The position numbers and the translations under genes are program-made. From an uncultured Clostridia bacterium (GTDB lineage Bacteria; Bacillota; Clostridia; Christensenellales; UBA1242), in NCBI GenBank assembly GCA_944377305.1, contig CALWEL010000007.1, positions 1-63,778 of the forward strand: DNA of 63,778 nt. Direction: 5' to 3'. The stretch's first letter is position 1; every line of letters begins with the position of its first letter. Below, piece by piece: positions 53,777-62,580 of this stretch. The notes beneath the pieces were generated by a model. It did not search any database, had not been told where the DNA came from, and saw only the letters and a list, made by a program, of their open reading frames with translations.

Positions 53777-55288
53777 ATGGAAGAAAATCAAGATGCTATA
53801 AAAATCACTTATGCAAAAAATTTATCTAAAATAAATTTCAACTCCACAATTAACGTAAATATAGATTCAAATGTAAATATCAAAACAATACTTGATATTG
53901 ATAGTTTTGTCTACGACAAAAAGGTAGAATCTGGCAATGGAAAAGCGGTTGTCAGCGGTAAGTTAGGAGTCAAAGTATTATATATAGACACAGACAATAT
54001 AACTAATACGGTCACAGATTCTCAATCGTTTAGCGAAAACATCATAGATTCATCTATAACTAGCGATTCTATAATCAATCTTTGCAATATTTCTATCATC
54101 AACAACATCCTTTCCCAAGATAGCACGCTGAAAATCAATTGCGAAATAAGTTTCTCACCGGTAATATATCTGAATATTGGAATTGCAAACAAGGCTAGCA
54201 GTTTCGAAAATTTAGTCACCAAAAAAAGTGAAATCAATACTAGTACGATTTCTGGAAAAGTCAATACAAGTTTTGAATACACCACAAACTTTGAAACCCG
54301 AGACAATATTTCAAAGATATTATGCTACAATGCCCACTTTGCCCCAATTTCAACCAGTGCAAATGATGGAAGTGCAATAATAGAAGGAAAATTGTTTTCA
54401 AAACTAATTTTCGAAGCTCAAGATGGCGAAAGCAACAAAATCAAAGAATTGACTGACATATTCAATGTCAAGACTGAAATCAATCTGCCATTTGTAGAAC
54501 GGGACTCTATTTTAGATCTTTCTAGCGAAATCAACAAATCACTAACCAATATTAATACTGAATTTGAAGAAGGCAATAGCATCGTTACAGTTATACATAA
54601 TATAGAAGTATGCGGGGTTGCAATCAAAAATATTTCAATTGATGTCGTGGATGATATGTATAGCACAGAAAACGAGATTGAATTGACCACTAGCAAACGC
54701 GACTACAACAAAAATCTACAGACCGAACTTATTACTGATAGCATTAATGGGGAAATCACCTTGAGCAACAAAGAGCCTGCCATAGATGAGATCGTATCAA
54801 ACTTCAATATTAACTCCGAAATTACCAATAGTTACATCAAAGATAATTATTTGATTTTGGAAGGAATCATATCTTCTCATCTAATCTATATTGATGAAAA
54901 TAAAGAATATGCTCAAAAACATCTTGAACTACCATTTGTCATAAATACCAAAATTGAATTGAACGCTCTTGATTGTTTACATTCTCAAATAAATGTAATA
55001 GATTGCAAAACTAAAGTAAAACGAGGCACTATTATAGAACTTGAATACGACATCTCAGTATGTCTAAATATTTATCAAAAAGAAAACAGAGAAATAATAG
55101 ACAACTTCACTCTAGGAAAACCATTAGATTTTTCTAGCTATGATTACCAAATATTTTTGGCAAAACCGAATGAAAGCCTTTGGGAATTATGCAAGCGTAT
55201 TAAAATATCACCTAACGAAATCGGAAAATACAATAAAGATCTTCCTTTGATATTGAATGGTGGAGAAAAAGTCATTATCAAAAGATAA
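53777..55288 (+). CDS. SPOCS (DUF3794)/LysM spore protein
   Basis: 503 residues. Three SPOCS/DUF3794-type beta units are visible (about residues 15-130, 155-285 and 310-440; e.g. KAVVSGKLGVKVLYIDTD, and the third with YLILEGIISSHLIYIDENKE) and a C-terminal LysM domain (~455-503, FLAKPNESLWELCKRIKISP). In clostridia such proteins occur in spore coat or cortex assembly. The SigE-like promoter and the position beside spo0A support mother-cell sporulation use. No signal peptide, as expected for mother-cell proteins. AGGAGG site. Confidence 0.85.
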   Translation: MEENQDAIKITYAKNLSKINFNSTINVNIDSNVNIKTILDIDSFVYDKKVESGNGKAVVSGKLGVKVLYIDTDNITNTVTDSQSFSENIIDSSITSDSIINLCNISIINNILSQDSTLKINCEISFSPVIYLNIGIANKASSFENLVTKKSEINTSTISGKVNTSFEYTTNFETRDNISKILCYNAHFAPISTSANDGSAIIEGKLFSKLIFEAQDGESNKIKELTDIFNVKTEINLPFVERDSILDLSSEINKSLTNINTEFEEGNSIVTVIHNIEVCGVAIKNISIDVVDDMYSTENEIELTTSKRDYNKNLQTELITDSINGEITLSNKEPAIDEIVSNFNINSEITNSYIKDNYLILEGIISSHLIYIDENKEYAQKHLELPFVINTKIELNALDCLHSQINVIDCKTKVKRGTIIELEYDISVCLNIYQKENREIIDNFTLGKPLDFSSYDYQIFLAKPNESLWELCKRIKISPNEIGKYNKDLPLILNGGEKVIIKR

Positions 55289-55351
55289 TCCTAAAAAAGA
55301 TCTCAATAAATTATAATAGAAAAATAATAATCAAAACACGGAGGAGAAAAT

Positions 55352-55555
55352 ATGAATTATCATATTAATAAATCAAAAATTTTCCTCAAACTGGATGAGT
55401 GCGGGTTGACTTTAGATAGTTTATCAAAAATGACGCATTTGTCAAAAAATTATTTAAACAAAATGCTATCTGGGAAAACCAAAAAATTACTTCCATTCAT
55501 AACAATAGCCAAAGAGCTAAGGCTTTCACTGGAAGACATACTAATATATAAATAA
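55352..55555 (+). CDS. Small helix-turn-helix protein (Cro/XRE-like)
   Basis: 67 residues. Single XRE-type HTH: SLSKMTHLSKNYLNKMLSGK is the helix 2-turn-helix 3 region; the C-terminal ITIAKELRLSLEDILIY fits helices 4-5. GGAGG site. Directly downstream of the SPOCS gene (63 bp) and convergent with another small XRE protein. Target unknown. Confidence 0.75.
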   Translation: MNYHINKSKIFLKLDECGLTLDSLSKMTHLSKNYLNKMLSGKTKKLLPFITIAKELRLSLEDILIYK

Positions 55556-55563
55556 ATTAAAAT

Positions 55564-55773
55564 CTATTCAAAATCTTCTAATCCAACTAGATAGTCAATT
55601 GAAACATTAAAATATTTTGCCAATTCAATAAAATATTCGATGAAAGGTGTACGTTCGCCCGATTCCCATTTTGCAATAGTAGCTTGTTGCACGCCTACCG
55701 CTTCACCTAATTCTGTCTGTGTCAACTTTTTATCTTTTCTTAAAGCCCTTAACCTTTTAGGAAATTCTGTCAT
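55564..55773 (-). CDS. XRE-family transcriptional regulator, HTH only
   Basis: 69 residues, a single complete HTH_3 domain: RALRKDKKLTQTELGEAVGV, QATIAKWESGERTP and FNVSIDYLVGLEDFE. No effector domain. AAGGAG site. Stops 9 bp from the convergent HTH gene. Its promoter faces the strong promoter of the candidate small RNA within about 50 bp, so it might regulate that RNA (inference). Confidence 0.85.
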   Translation of the reverse strand: MTEFPKRLRALRKDKKLTQTELGEAVGVQQATIAKWESGERTPFIEYFIELAKYFNVSIDYLVGLEDFE

Positions 55774-55818
55774 ATATACTCCTTGATAAATATTTTAAGA
55801 AAAAATATGTACAATTAG

Positions 55819-55848
55819 TTGACAAATGGCATCGTGCTATATTATAAT
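55819..55848 (+). promoter_or_regulatory. Strong SigA promoter driving a noncoding transcript
   Basis: Perfect TTGACA (55819-55824), 18-bp spacer, perfect TATAAT (55843-55848). No ORF follows on this strand before the terminator at 56018. Confidence 0.8.
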
Positions 55849-55853
55849 ATTGA

Positions 55854-56029
55854 TAGGCTAAATATCTTGTGTTCATTATCATCTTAATATTATTTGAAAA
55901 AAAGATCCTTTTATTCACAATCTCAAAATACAAGATATCTAGAGGATGACAGGGATAAAAAAGACACGCAATGTGAAATGAACTCTTCGGGGTTCACTCA
56001 ATTCAAACGTGTCTTTTTATCTTTTCATA
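55854..56029 (+). ncRNA. Candidate structured small RNA (~165-175 nt)
   Basis: Starts after the strong promoter, contains no reading frame and ends at a U-tract. Long-range helix ATATCTTGT (55862-55870) with ACAAGATAT (55930-55938). A 3' compound hairpin follows: GACACG (55963-55968) with CGTGTC (56008-56013), TGAA with TTCA, and TGAACTC (55979-55985) with GGGTTCA (55990-55996) closing a UUCG tetraloop. The last helix with flanking A and T runs also terminates gpsA from the other side. Not recognised as a T-box, S-box, SRP, tmRNA or RNase P RNA; a divergent 6S RNA is not excluded. Confidence 0.6.
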
Positions 56030-56070
56030 ACAACTTAAATAAATAATTATTAAATTATTTTTTATAAAAA

Positions 56071-57090
56071 TTATAAGTAAAGAGCTTCTGTAATTTTTTC
56101 GCTGATATATTCTCCCGCTCTGTCTAGAGAAATTCGTCCATTGACTATATCATTCACCGCTTCGCAAATAGGCATTTTCAATTGCTGCTGTTCACTAGCA
56201 CGAGCATTGTATTGATTTTTCTTTAGAATCAATGCATCGCTAGTCTTTATTCCTTCTACTGTGCAAGGAATCACTTTTTCACGAATTTTGTCATTGTCTA
56301 ATGACAATTCTTTGACAATCTCCCTACCATAAGTTAGATTTTTGCTATTATGATCAAATAATGTAGCTTGGAAATCTCCTAAGAATGCTAATCCTGATGC
56401 ACTTTCTTTATCACCTCCAAGCGCGTCAATGAACATCCCCAATTCTTTCACACTTGCGGGCATAAGTGGTCCTTTTTTCTGTTCATAACCACAACCTTCC
56501 AATATTCCCGCAGCTATTCCGATTACGTTTTTTGCTGCAGCTCCATATTCTGTGCCAATTATGTCGTTTGAATGTGTCATATCTATCACTTTTTCACGCG
56601 TGAAAATTTTGGTGAGTCTTTTTGCGTATTGTTCGCGGTATGCACTGATTATCATATTCGTTGGTTGCCCTGCGAAAATTGATTGCACATGCCCTGGCCC
56701 TACCCAAACTGCAATATTGTCCTTCTTCACTCCGTTGTCCAAAAGGATTTCGCTCAATCTTCTCCCCGTGGTTGCCTCAACGCCCTTCATTGCCAACACA
56801 TAGTGCTTGTTTTCATAACCTTTAATCTTGCTCACATTTTTCATCAAGTTGTCCAACGCTTGACTCAATATGGAGATGATAATGATTTTGCTATGCCTTA
56901 TCGCGCGTTCAAGGTCGTGAGTGAAATTCACATTTTCAGATAGTTCCACAAACTTATTTTTTCGCGTCAAAAATAACGGATTTTCTTTTTCCTCGATTCG
57001 CTCCCAAACTAATACATCATAATTCAATTTGTCCATACAAAAGGCGATATTACTCGCCCATCTACCCGCTCCTAAAACAGTTATTTTCAT
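56071..57090 (-). CDS. gpsA: Glycerol-3-phosphate dehydrogenase [NAD(P)+]
   Basis: 339 residues from ATG 57090, which follows AAGGA and sits 1 bp after the lysS stop; an upstream ATG lies inside lysS. N-terminal Rossmann motif ITVLGAGRWASNIAF; catalytic region with GTEYGAAAKNVIGIAAGILE (catalytic Lys) and SGLAFLGDFQATLFDHNSKN. Makes sn-glycerol-3-phosphate for phospholipid synthesis. The usual GAG-x-WG-T reads GAGRWAS, a tolerated variation. The lysS-gpsA pairing is uncommon. Confidence 0.95.
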   Translation of the reverse strand: MKITVLGAGRWASNIAFCMDKLNYDVLVWERIEEKENPLFLTRKNKFVELSENVNFTHDLERAIRHSKIIIISILSQALDNLMKNVSKIKGYENKHYVLAMKGVEATTGRRLSEILLDNGVKKDNIAVWVGPGHVQSIFAGQPTNMIISAYREQYAKRLTKIFTREKVIDMTHSNDIIGTEYGAAAKNVIGIAAGILEGCGYEQKKGPLMPASVKELGMFIDALGGDKESASGLAFLGDFQATLFDHNSKNLTYGREIVKELSLDNDKIREKVIPCTVEGIKTSDALILKKNQYNARASEQQQLKMPICEAVNDIVNGRISLDRAGEYISEKITEALYL

Positions 57091-57091
57091 C

Positions 57092-58624
57092 TTAATTGTC
57101 CTTTTCGTCATTTGAATTTTCTTTGTCCAACGGCTTTGTGATAGGGAACAAAATCGTTTCCCTAATGTTTTCAAGATCTAACAAGTGATAGATAAATATG
57201 TCTATTCCGAAACCTATGCCCGAAATTGGTGGGAATCCGTGCTCCATTGCTAAAATATATTCTTTGTCATAATCCATAGCTTCTGCATCTCCACGCTGTT
57301 TTGCGCGCGCTTGTTCTTCAAAATTTCGTTTTTGTTGAATAGGATTGATCAACTCGCTATACCCTTTCACCATCTCTTGACCATCAATCACGAGTTGGAA
57401 CATCTCAATAATGCGATCGTCATCATCGCTATATCTAGCGAGCGGAACGACATTCGGATAATTATATAATATTGTAGGTTCTACAATATTTGGTCTAATC
57501 TTGCGTTTATAGACTAAATCAATCAGTCCACCGACTGTGAACTGGTCTGCCATTTCAAATTCTTCTAGCAATTTTTTCTTGCGAATCAATTTTTTGAATT
57601 CGTCCACGTCCGTGATGTCCAAGACATTGGAGCCCACAATTTCATTCACCTTAGCCAAGAAGTCAATCCTAGGAAATTTTTCGGGCAGTTTGATAATTCT
57701 ACCATTTGCCATAAACTCATACTTTCCGAAGACAAATTTGCATACTTCCCTAAACATTTCGGTATAAAATTTGATACTATCTTCAAAATCCCAATATGCA
57801 GCATAACTCTCCAGCATAGTGAACTCTTGGAGTTTGTCGACTGAAATGCCCTCGTTCCTAAAATCTTTTGCAAATTCATATATTTTATCGAATCCACACG
57901 CTATGACACGCTTGTGAAAAGTTTCTGGTGAAATTCTTAGATTCATATCTAAATCTAGCGCATTATGATGAGTCCTAAACGGACGGGCAAGTGCTCCGCC
58001 TACAGCATTCTGAAGAATAGGAGTCTCCACTTCCAAAAAACCGTGCTTATTGTAAAACTCGCGGATAAATTGCATTACTTTGAATCGTACGAGGACAGCA
58101 AATCTACTCTTCTCGTTTGAGATAATGTCCAAATATCGTTGGCGGTAACGTGCCTCGGTGTCTGTCAAACCGTGAAATTTCTCAGGCAATCCGCGTAGTG
58201 CTTTTGATAGCAATTCGAATTTTTCCACCTGAACGGTCAATTCGCCTGTCTGAGTGCGGATGAGTTCTCCCTCCACCCCTACGAAATCTCCTATATCGCA
58301 AAATTCTTTGAATTTTTTTAATTGTTCTTCTCCTACAATGTTCTGAGACAAACTGATCTGCACGCTGGTCCTGATCGGTGCTGTAAAATCAATTTCAAAG
58401 TTGTCTCCGATTGCATAAAGGCGCGCAAAAATCAATTTCCCAAAGGTACGTTTGAATGTCATACGTCCAGCGATGCTTACACGCGTGCCCAACTCATATT
58501 TTTCAAGATCGTGGATTTCGTGCGTCTTGTGATATTTTGCTTTGTACGCCTTTTCTCCCATCTCTTCTAATTTCTTTACTTTCGCGACTTTTATGTCAAA
58601 TTCGTTCAATGTTTCGTTTTCCAT
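57092..58624 (-). CDS. lysS: Lysyl-tRNA synthetase, class II
   Basis: 510 residues from ATG 58624 (TAGGAG upstream). OB-fold anticodon domain (~50-150, GRMTFKRTFGKLIFARLYAI), motif 1 RFKVMQFIREFYNKHGFLEV, motif 2 FRNEGISVDKLQEFTMLESY and motif 3 GFGIDIFIYHLLD. Functional class II LysRS; motif 3 'GIGFGIDI' ends with Ile where Arg is typical (see the findings). Ends with an acidic/basic tail. Couples directly to gpsA. Confidence 0.93.
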   Translation of the reverse strand: MENETLNEFDIKVAKVKKLEEMGEKAYKAKYHKTHEIHDLEKYELGTRVSIAGRMTFKRTFGKLIFARLYAIGDNFEIDFTAPIRTSVQISLSQNIVGEEQLKKFKEFCDIGDFVGVEGELIRTQTGELTVQVEKFELLSKALRGLPEKFHGLTDTEARYRQRYLDIISNEKSRFAVLVRFKVMQFIREFYNKHGFLEVETPILQNAVGGALARPFRTHHNALDLDMNLRISPETFHKRVIACGFDKIYEFAKDFRNEGISVDKLQEFTMLESYAAYWDFEDSIKFYTEMFREVCKFVFGKYEFMANGRIIKLPEKFPRIDFLAKVNEIVGSNVLDITDVDEFKKLIRKKKLLEEFEMADQFTVGGLIDLVYKRKIRPNIVEPTILYNYPNVVPLARYSDDDDRIIEMFQLVIDGQEMVKGYSELINPIQQKRNFEEQARAKQRGDAEAMDYDKEYILAMEHGFPPISGIGFGIDIFIYHLLDLENIRETILFPITKPLDKENSNDEKDN

Positions 58625-59061
58625 ACTTTCTCCTAACAAAAGTATACCAATCTAAATATATTTTGTCAATTTTTCAATTTGATTTTTTGAATTATTGTGA
58701 ATAGTGAATAAATATTTTCAAATCTAGCGAGTTATTTATAGTTATTTATCAAATTTTACTCGCAAATATAAATTGATAAAATACTTTTATATTTTTAAAA
58801 TCTACTTGATTATAACATATTAATTAATTTAATTATTTTTCATTTTAACGGTTTACTAAAATAATCATTTTCGCTTTCAAATTTTCCTTTTGATAGATTC
58901 AAAAAGTGTTGACTACAAATTAAAAAAGAGTCGTGTTTTATATTTTTTGTCACACAACTCCACATATAGATTTTATTTATTCACTCATTGTATTTTTCAA
59001 AAAATGGTAGAAGTATTTTTACGATTGTTTATATTAATTTTATTCTCAATTTCATATACAT
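58625..59061. other. Intergenic region upstream of lysS
   Basis: 437 bp, A/T-rich. Must include the lysS promoter, but no convincing -35/-10 pair or riboswitch was found. Short imperfect inverted repeats near 58925-58965 are not strong enough to call. Confidence 0.4.
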
Positions 59062-59625
59062 TTATGAGATTGTTATTGTTGTTGGAACTGATAAAAGCCC
59101 TTGCTTAAAAAATTCGATAGAATTATTTCTCAATTCTTCAATGTCACCTTCAAATTCTTTTCTTGAAGGGCTATCCCACTCCTTTATGGTGTAAGCCACA
59201 TTATCGCTATTATTTTTGTTGCTTTTATCAATATACGCTAACAAAAAATCAATTTTTTCTTCAAGAGAACCTGTTTTTAACATTTCAACAACTTCAGAAC
59301 TAAATTTAGGTAGAGCACTGATGCGAACTTTTGTAAGATTTAGAGCTCGATCCTGATTGAATTTATTAATTGAATCTATCATTTGTTCGAAGTCTCTTAT
59401 AATCTTAATTAAGTCGGCTTTTGAATCGGTGAATTTTTTTAATATCTGCTCAATATCCATTTGATAATACTCTTCTATTTTCAAAATATAGTCAGGGTAG
59501 TTCTCTCTAAAATTAGAAATCATAAGATGAATGAAATTAATGTCTTTCATATTGCTTTCAAAAACACTGCTTGCATTTTGTGTCAATCTTTTTCCATTTT
59601 TTATTCCATTGCCAACTTGATACAT
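59062..59625 (-). CDS. Uncharacterised helical cytoplasmic protein
   Basis: 187 residues from ATG 59625, chosen for AGGAGAAAG nine bases upstream (an upstream ATG at 59688 lacks one). Predominantly helical and polar (DLIKIIRDFEQMIDSINKFN; EEKIDFLLAYIDKS), with Phe/Ile at heptad positions; no signal peptide, membrane segment or known motif. The C-terminus is Ser/Thr-rich. Lies between lysS and jag, where mnmE/mnmG would be expected in the classic oriC cluster. Function unknown. Confidence 0.65.
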   Translation of the reverse strand: MYQVGNGIKNGKRLTQNASSVFESNMKDINFIHLMISNFRENYPDYILKIEEYYQMDIEQILKKFTDSKADLIKIIRDFEQMIDSINKFNQDRALNLTKVRISALPKFSSEVVEMLKTGSLEEKIDFLLAYIDKSNKNNSDNVAYTIKEWDSPSRKEFEGDIEELRNNSIEFFKQGLLSVPTTITIS

Positions 59626-59972
59626 AATACTTTCTCCTAAAATACATTGATTAATAAATATAAATTCAAACATATTACAAAATGTCAATACTTAAAATTT
59701 GATTTTATTAGTTTAGAATAATTACATATTAAATATACTATTTTTAAAAACTAATACAATAGAGATAGTATAATTTATGTGCGTTGTTGCTTATTTTGCT
59801 TGTTTCAAATTTGACTTTAATTTTGCAAAGTTTTTTTATAATTTCGTTTGTAGTATTTTGATTTTTCAATCGGTTGATTTTGAAATTTCTGCAACTAACC
59901 AACAAAATGTTATGTATTTTTTATTTTGCTAATTTTGATGATGAAAATTCGTCAAGTTTAAAATTCAAAAAT
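59626..59972. other. Intergenic region between the helical protein and jag
   Basis: 347 bp, A/T-rich, with a TATAAT at about 59770 on the plus strand but no ORF behind it. The probable jag terminator (59963-59985) is at its edge. Confidence 0.4.
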
Positions 59973-59985
59973 CTATTTTTTGAAT
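59963..59985 (-). terminator. Probable terminator of the rpmH-jag operon
   Basis: ATTCAAAAA (59963-59971) pairs with TTTTTGAAT (59977-59985). On the minus strand it overlaps the jag stop and is followed by U-rich sequence. A/T-only stem, so moderate confidence. Confidence 0.45.
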
Positions 59986-60746
59986 ATAGGTTTTACCACC
60001 ACATGCCTTTTTTCGCCTTCGCCCGTCGATTCGGTCGTGACATCATCTCTATCCTGCAATGTGGTATGCACGATTCGCCTATCATAAGCATTCATAGGAT
60101 CTAGGTGAATGTTGCGTTCAATCTTCACTGCTTGCTCGGCGGTCTTATTCGCCAAATCAATTATTGCCTGATTTCTATTTTGTTTGTATCCGTCTATGTC
60201 TAGATACAAGCGGACAGGGCCTTCGCTTCTCAATTTCAGCCCAGACAACAGCAACTGAACCGCTTGCAAATTTTCTCCGTGGAATCCGATCAATTTGCCA
60301 ACCTTTTCACCTTTGATTGAAAATGAAATTTCATTTTCTCCCGCTTGCGATTCTACTGTTGCCTTTTCGTCTAATTTTCTAGCCAATCCAGTCAAGAATT
60401 CAATTACCCTTTTCTCTAGGCGATCAGTATTAACAATCCTTTTTTTCTTTTCTTTTATCTCAGAGTCGGTTTCATTTTGTGTATTTTCTTTTTCCTCTGT
60501 TGTATTTAATCTGTCATCATACTCTTCTTGCTCAGTATTATTCTTTAAACCCATATCTTCAATTTCTTTGCCCTGCACTAATGGCTCAGCATCTTCCTCT
60601 GCCCAGGTCAATAAAACTTTTGCCTTTTTAAACAATCCGCCAGCATCCAAGACTTTCACTTGAACATCTTCACGTCTCATTCCGCATTCTAATAGTCCAT
60701 TTTGAATTGCCAATTCTACACTTTTCCCTGTTGCTTCCAATTGCAT
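59973..60746 (-). CDS. jag: RNA-binding protein KhpB/Jag
   Basis: 257 residues. Jag_N domain (1-50, EATGKSVELAIQNGLLECGM), an acidic linker (~60-105), KH domain (~115-185, KGEKVGKLIGFHGENLQAVQ) and R3H domain (~190-250, RNIHLDPMNAYDRRIVHTTL). Binds RNA with KhpA and controls cell division/elongation in Gram-positives; normally encoded beside yidC, as here (34-bp gap). GAGGAG site. The long acidic linker is variable among relatives. Confidence 0.95.
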   Translation of the reverse strand: MQLEATGKSVELAIQNGLLECGMRREDVQVKVLDAGGLFKKAKVLLTWAEEDAEPLVQGKEIEDMGLKNNTEQEEYDDRLNTTEEKENTQNETDSEIKEKKKRIVNTDRLEKRVIEFLTGLARKLDEKATVESQAGENEISFSIKGEKVGKLIGFHGENLQAVQLLLSGLKLRSEGPVRLYLDIDGYKQNRNQAIIDLANKTAEQAVKIERNIHLDPMNAYDRRIVHTTLQDRDDVTTESTGEGEKRHVVVKPIFKK

Positions 60747-60780
60747 ATTTATCTCCTCTGTTCTTCATCATAACTTAATA

Positions 60781-61818
60781 CTATTTTTTGTAATTTCTAC
60801 TATATTCCACCACTTCGATATTCCTTGATTTCATCAATATGTCTTTATCGTCTTTATCCTTATTCATACGTTTCAATACTAACGAAATAATTGTAGAAAT
60901 AATTGCTGTCATAAGTGAGTTTGTAATGATATATAACGTGAACACTACATTTGACGTCATTGCCAAAATTAACATTGTGATAGGGATCACTGCCATCATA
61001 ATTTTATTGGTAAGATTCATTTTCTGACCTTTTGGTGCTAGCAATTTTGCGGATAAGAATTGGGTCAAAAAGGAAACTAAAACTGCAAATATTATAATCA
61101 CATAATATCCATTATTATCTTTGCCATCCCCGATGATTGTAGAAGTGATGCTGTCATATCTTGATTTTGCTAGATCTCTATCTTCTCCCTCTAGGTTGAA
61201 ATGGTCAGCGTAATCATCAAAGTCTACAAATTGGCTAGTGTTCGTATCCGATTTCCAAACATTCTTTATCCACAGCCAACTATTTTGCTCGCTCAACTCA
61301 TTATATTTGAGCATAATAGCCTCTTCAATATATTCTTCTTGAGTCAAGTCAGTATCAGTAATCGTGGCATATTCAGTTTCCGCTTCAACATACGCGTGAT
61401 CTAATTCTTGATAGGTAGTATATAATTTTTCTGTACCATACGATCGAATGCTTGAATAAAGAGTGAACAATACTATAAGTGAAATTGCCATAGTGACAAG
61501 CATCGTGATACACATACCACCAACATTAACTTTGTATTTTTTATATAATTTATTTGTCTCTTGATTCAATTTTTCGCGATCATTTTTATATTTTTCTTGC
61601 AACGCATTAATCTCGGGCTGAATCACCGCCATAACACGTGACTGTTTTTGAGTGGACACTCGCTGGAACACATCCAGCGGACTCAACACAAGTTTCAAAC
61701 ATATAGTAAAAATAATAATTGCCCATCCATAATTGACAATCGTCTTTGCGAAAAAATCTATAATGATAGTCCATAGGTCGCTAGCTAGTAGCAAACTTAC
61801 GCTGTTTAACATTTCCAT
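60781..61818 (-). CDS. yidC: Membrane protein insertase YidC (Oxa1 family)
   Basis: 345 residues. Five-helix Oxa1/YidC domain (YGWAIIIFTICLKLVLSPLD; GMCITMLVTMAISLIVLFTL; IIFAVLVSFLTQFLSAKLLA). Inserts membrane proteins with or without SecYEG. Unlike most Firmicutes YidC it has no lipobox cysteine: the N-terminus is MEMLNSVSLLLAS. An enlarged, charged loop (~115-215) between helices 2 and 3 is notable. ATG overlaps the yidD end by 13 bp with AGGGAAT upstream. Confidence 0.93.
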   Translation of the reverse strand: MEMLNSVSLLLASDLWTIIIDFFAKTIVNYGWAIIIFTICLKLVLSPLDVFQRVSTQKQSRVMAVIQPEINALQEKYKNDREKLNQETNKLYKKYKVNVGGMCITMLVTMAISLIVLFTLYSSIRSYGTEKLYTTYQELDHAYVEAETEYATITDTDLTQEEYIEEAIMLKYNELSEQNSWLWIKNVWKSDTNTSQFVDFDDYADHFNLEGEDRDLAKSRYDSITSTIIGDGKDNNGYYVIIIFAVLVSFLTQFLSAKLLAPKGQKMNLTNKIMMAVIPITMLILAMTSNVVFTLYIITNSLMTAIISTIISLVLKRMNKDKDDKDILMKSRNIEVVEYSRNYKK

Positions 61819-62081
61819 TTATAATTCCCTGATAAATTTAATTTTACAAAATCGTACCCCGCTTTATGATTCGAACGGCATCTAATCAAACGTTTAATTG
61901 CATATACACCACCAATAATTGCTCCAAATTCTATAATGCTATCCAACGCATATTTGCTACACGTAGGAATATAGTTGCAACTATTAGCAAGCGCATATCT
62001 GACAATTCCTCTATATATTGATATAAGGAATATGCATATTAAAGTGAGCGGATAAGTAAGTATATAATAAAATCTAAACAT
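61806..62081 (-). CDS. yidD: Membrane protein insertion efficiency factor YidD
   Basis: 91 residues. Family core: RGIVRYALANSCNYIPTCSK, YALDSIIEFGAIIGGVYAIK and RLIRCRSNHKAGYDFV. ATG 62081 shares its A with the rnpA stop (TAATG), with AAAGGG upstream; a GTG two codons earlier is less likely. Helps Sec/YidC insertion. Tightly packed rnpA-yidD-yidC arrangement. Confidence 0.95.
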   Translation of the reverse strand: MFRFYYILTYPLTLICIFLISIYRGIVRYALANSCNYIPTCSKYALDSIIEFGAIIGGVYAIKRLIRCRSNHKAGYDFVKLNLSGNYKWKC

Positions 62082-62422
62082 TAGCACCCTTTCAAAAGTC
62101 CATTTTTTTTCAAAATCGTTAGAAGTTCCTTTTCAAAATCAGTCGATTTTTTGTCGACTATGTTTGCTCTTGGGGTGATCACATAATTTTTTACTGCCAA
62201 TTTAGATATATTACGTCTGACCGCCTCGCTAATAATACGTTTCACCCTGCTTCGAACGACAGAATTGCCCACCTGCTTTGACACAGAAATTCCGATCTGA
62301 GGATAAGGTCGATAGGTCTTGACATAGTGCATCACGAAACTAGGTGCGTGAAGGACTTCGCCCTTTTTGTACACATAATTAAACTCTTTTCTTTTTTTCA
62401 AACGATTAATTCTACTCAACAT
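62081..62422 (-). CDS. rnpA: Ribonuclease P protein component
   Basis: 113 residues. RNR motif region: VVRSRVKRIISEAVRRNISK; N-terminal RLKKRKEFNYVYKKGEV. Binds the RNase P RNA and widens substrate recognition for 5' tRNA processing. Basic throughout. Stops on the yidD start codon; 17 bp downstream of rpmH. The Shine-Dalgarno is weak (GATGAAG), fitting coupled low-level synthesis. Confidence 0.96.
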   Translation of the reverse strand: MLSRINRLKKRKEFNYVYKKGEVLHAPSFVMHYVKTYRPYPQIGISVSKQVGNSVVRSRVKRIISEAVRRNISKLAVKNYVITPRANIVDKKSTDFEKELLTILKKNGLLKGC

Positions 62423-62439
62423 AAAAACTTCATCTATGA

Positions 62440-62580
62440 CTATTTGGTGTTGGTCAAATCTTTTTTCCCTTTGTTTCTACGCCTTTTGAGAACTTTTCTA
62501 CCCGACAAAGTCTTCATTCTTGCTCTGAAACCGTGAACTTTATTGCGTTGTCTTTTCTTTGGTTGATAAGTCTGTTTCAT
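62440..62580 (-). CDS. rpmH: 50S ribosomal protein L34
   Basis: 46 residues, [20 protein letters not shown] at the start, very basic; classic L34. ATG 62580 has AAGGAG. First gene of rpmH-rnpA-yidD-yidC-jag, the block that normally flanks the replication origin. Confidence 0.97.
   Translation of the reverse strand: MKQTYQPKKRQRNKVHGFRARMKTLSGRKVLKRRRNKGKKDLTNTK

Noticed and set aside
55854..56029. Riboswitch controlling a downstream gene
   Set aside because: The next gene (gpsA) is on the opposite strand and converges, so the RNA must be stand-alone.
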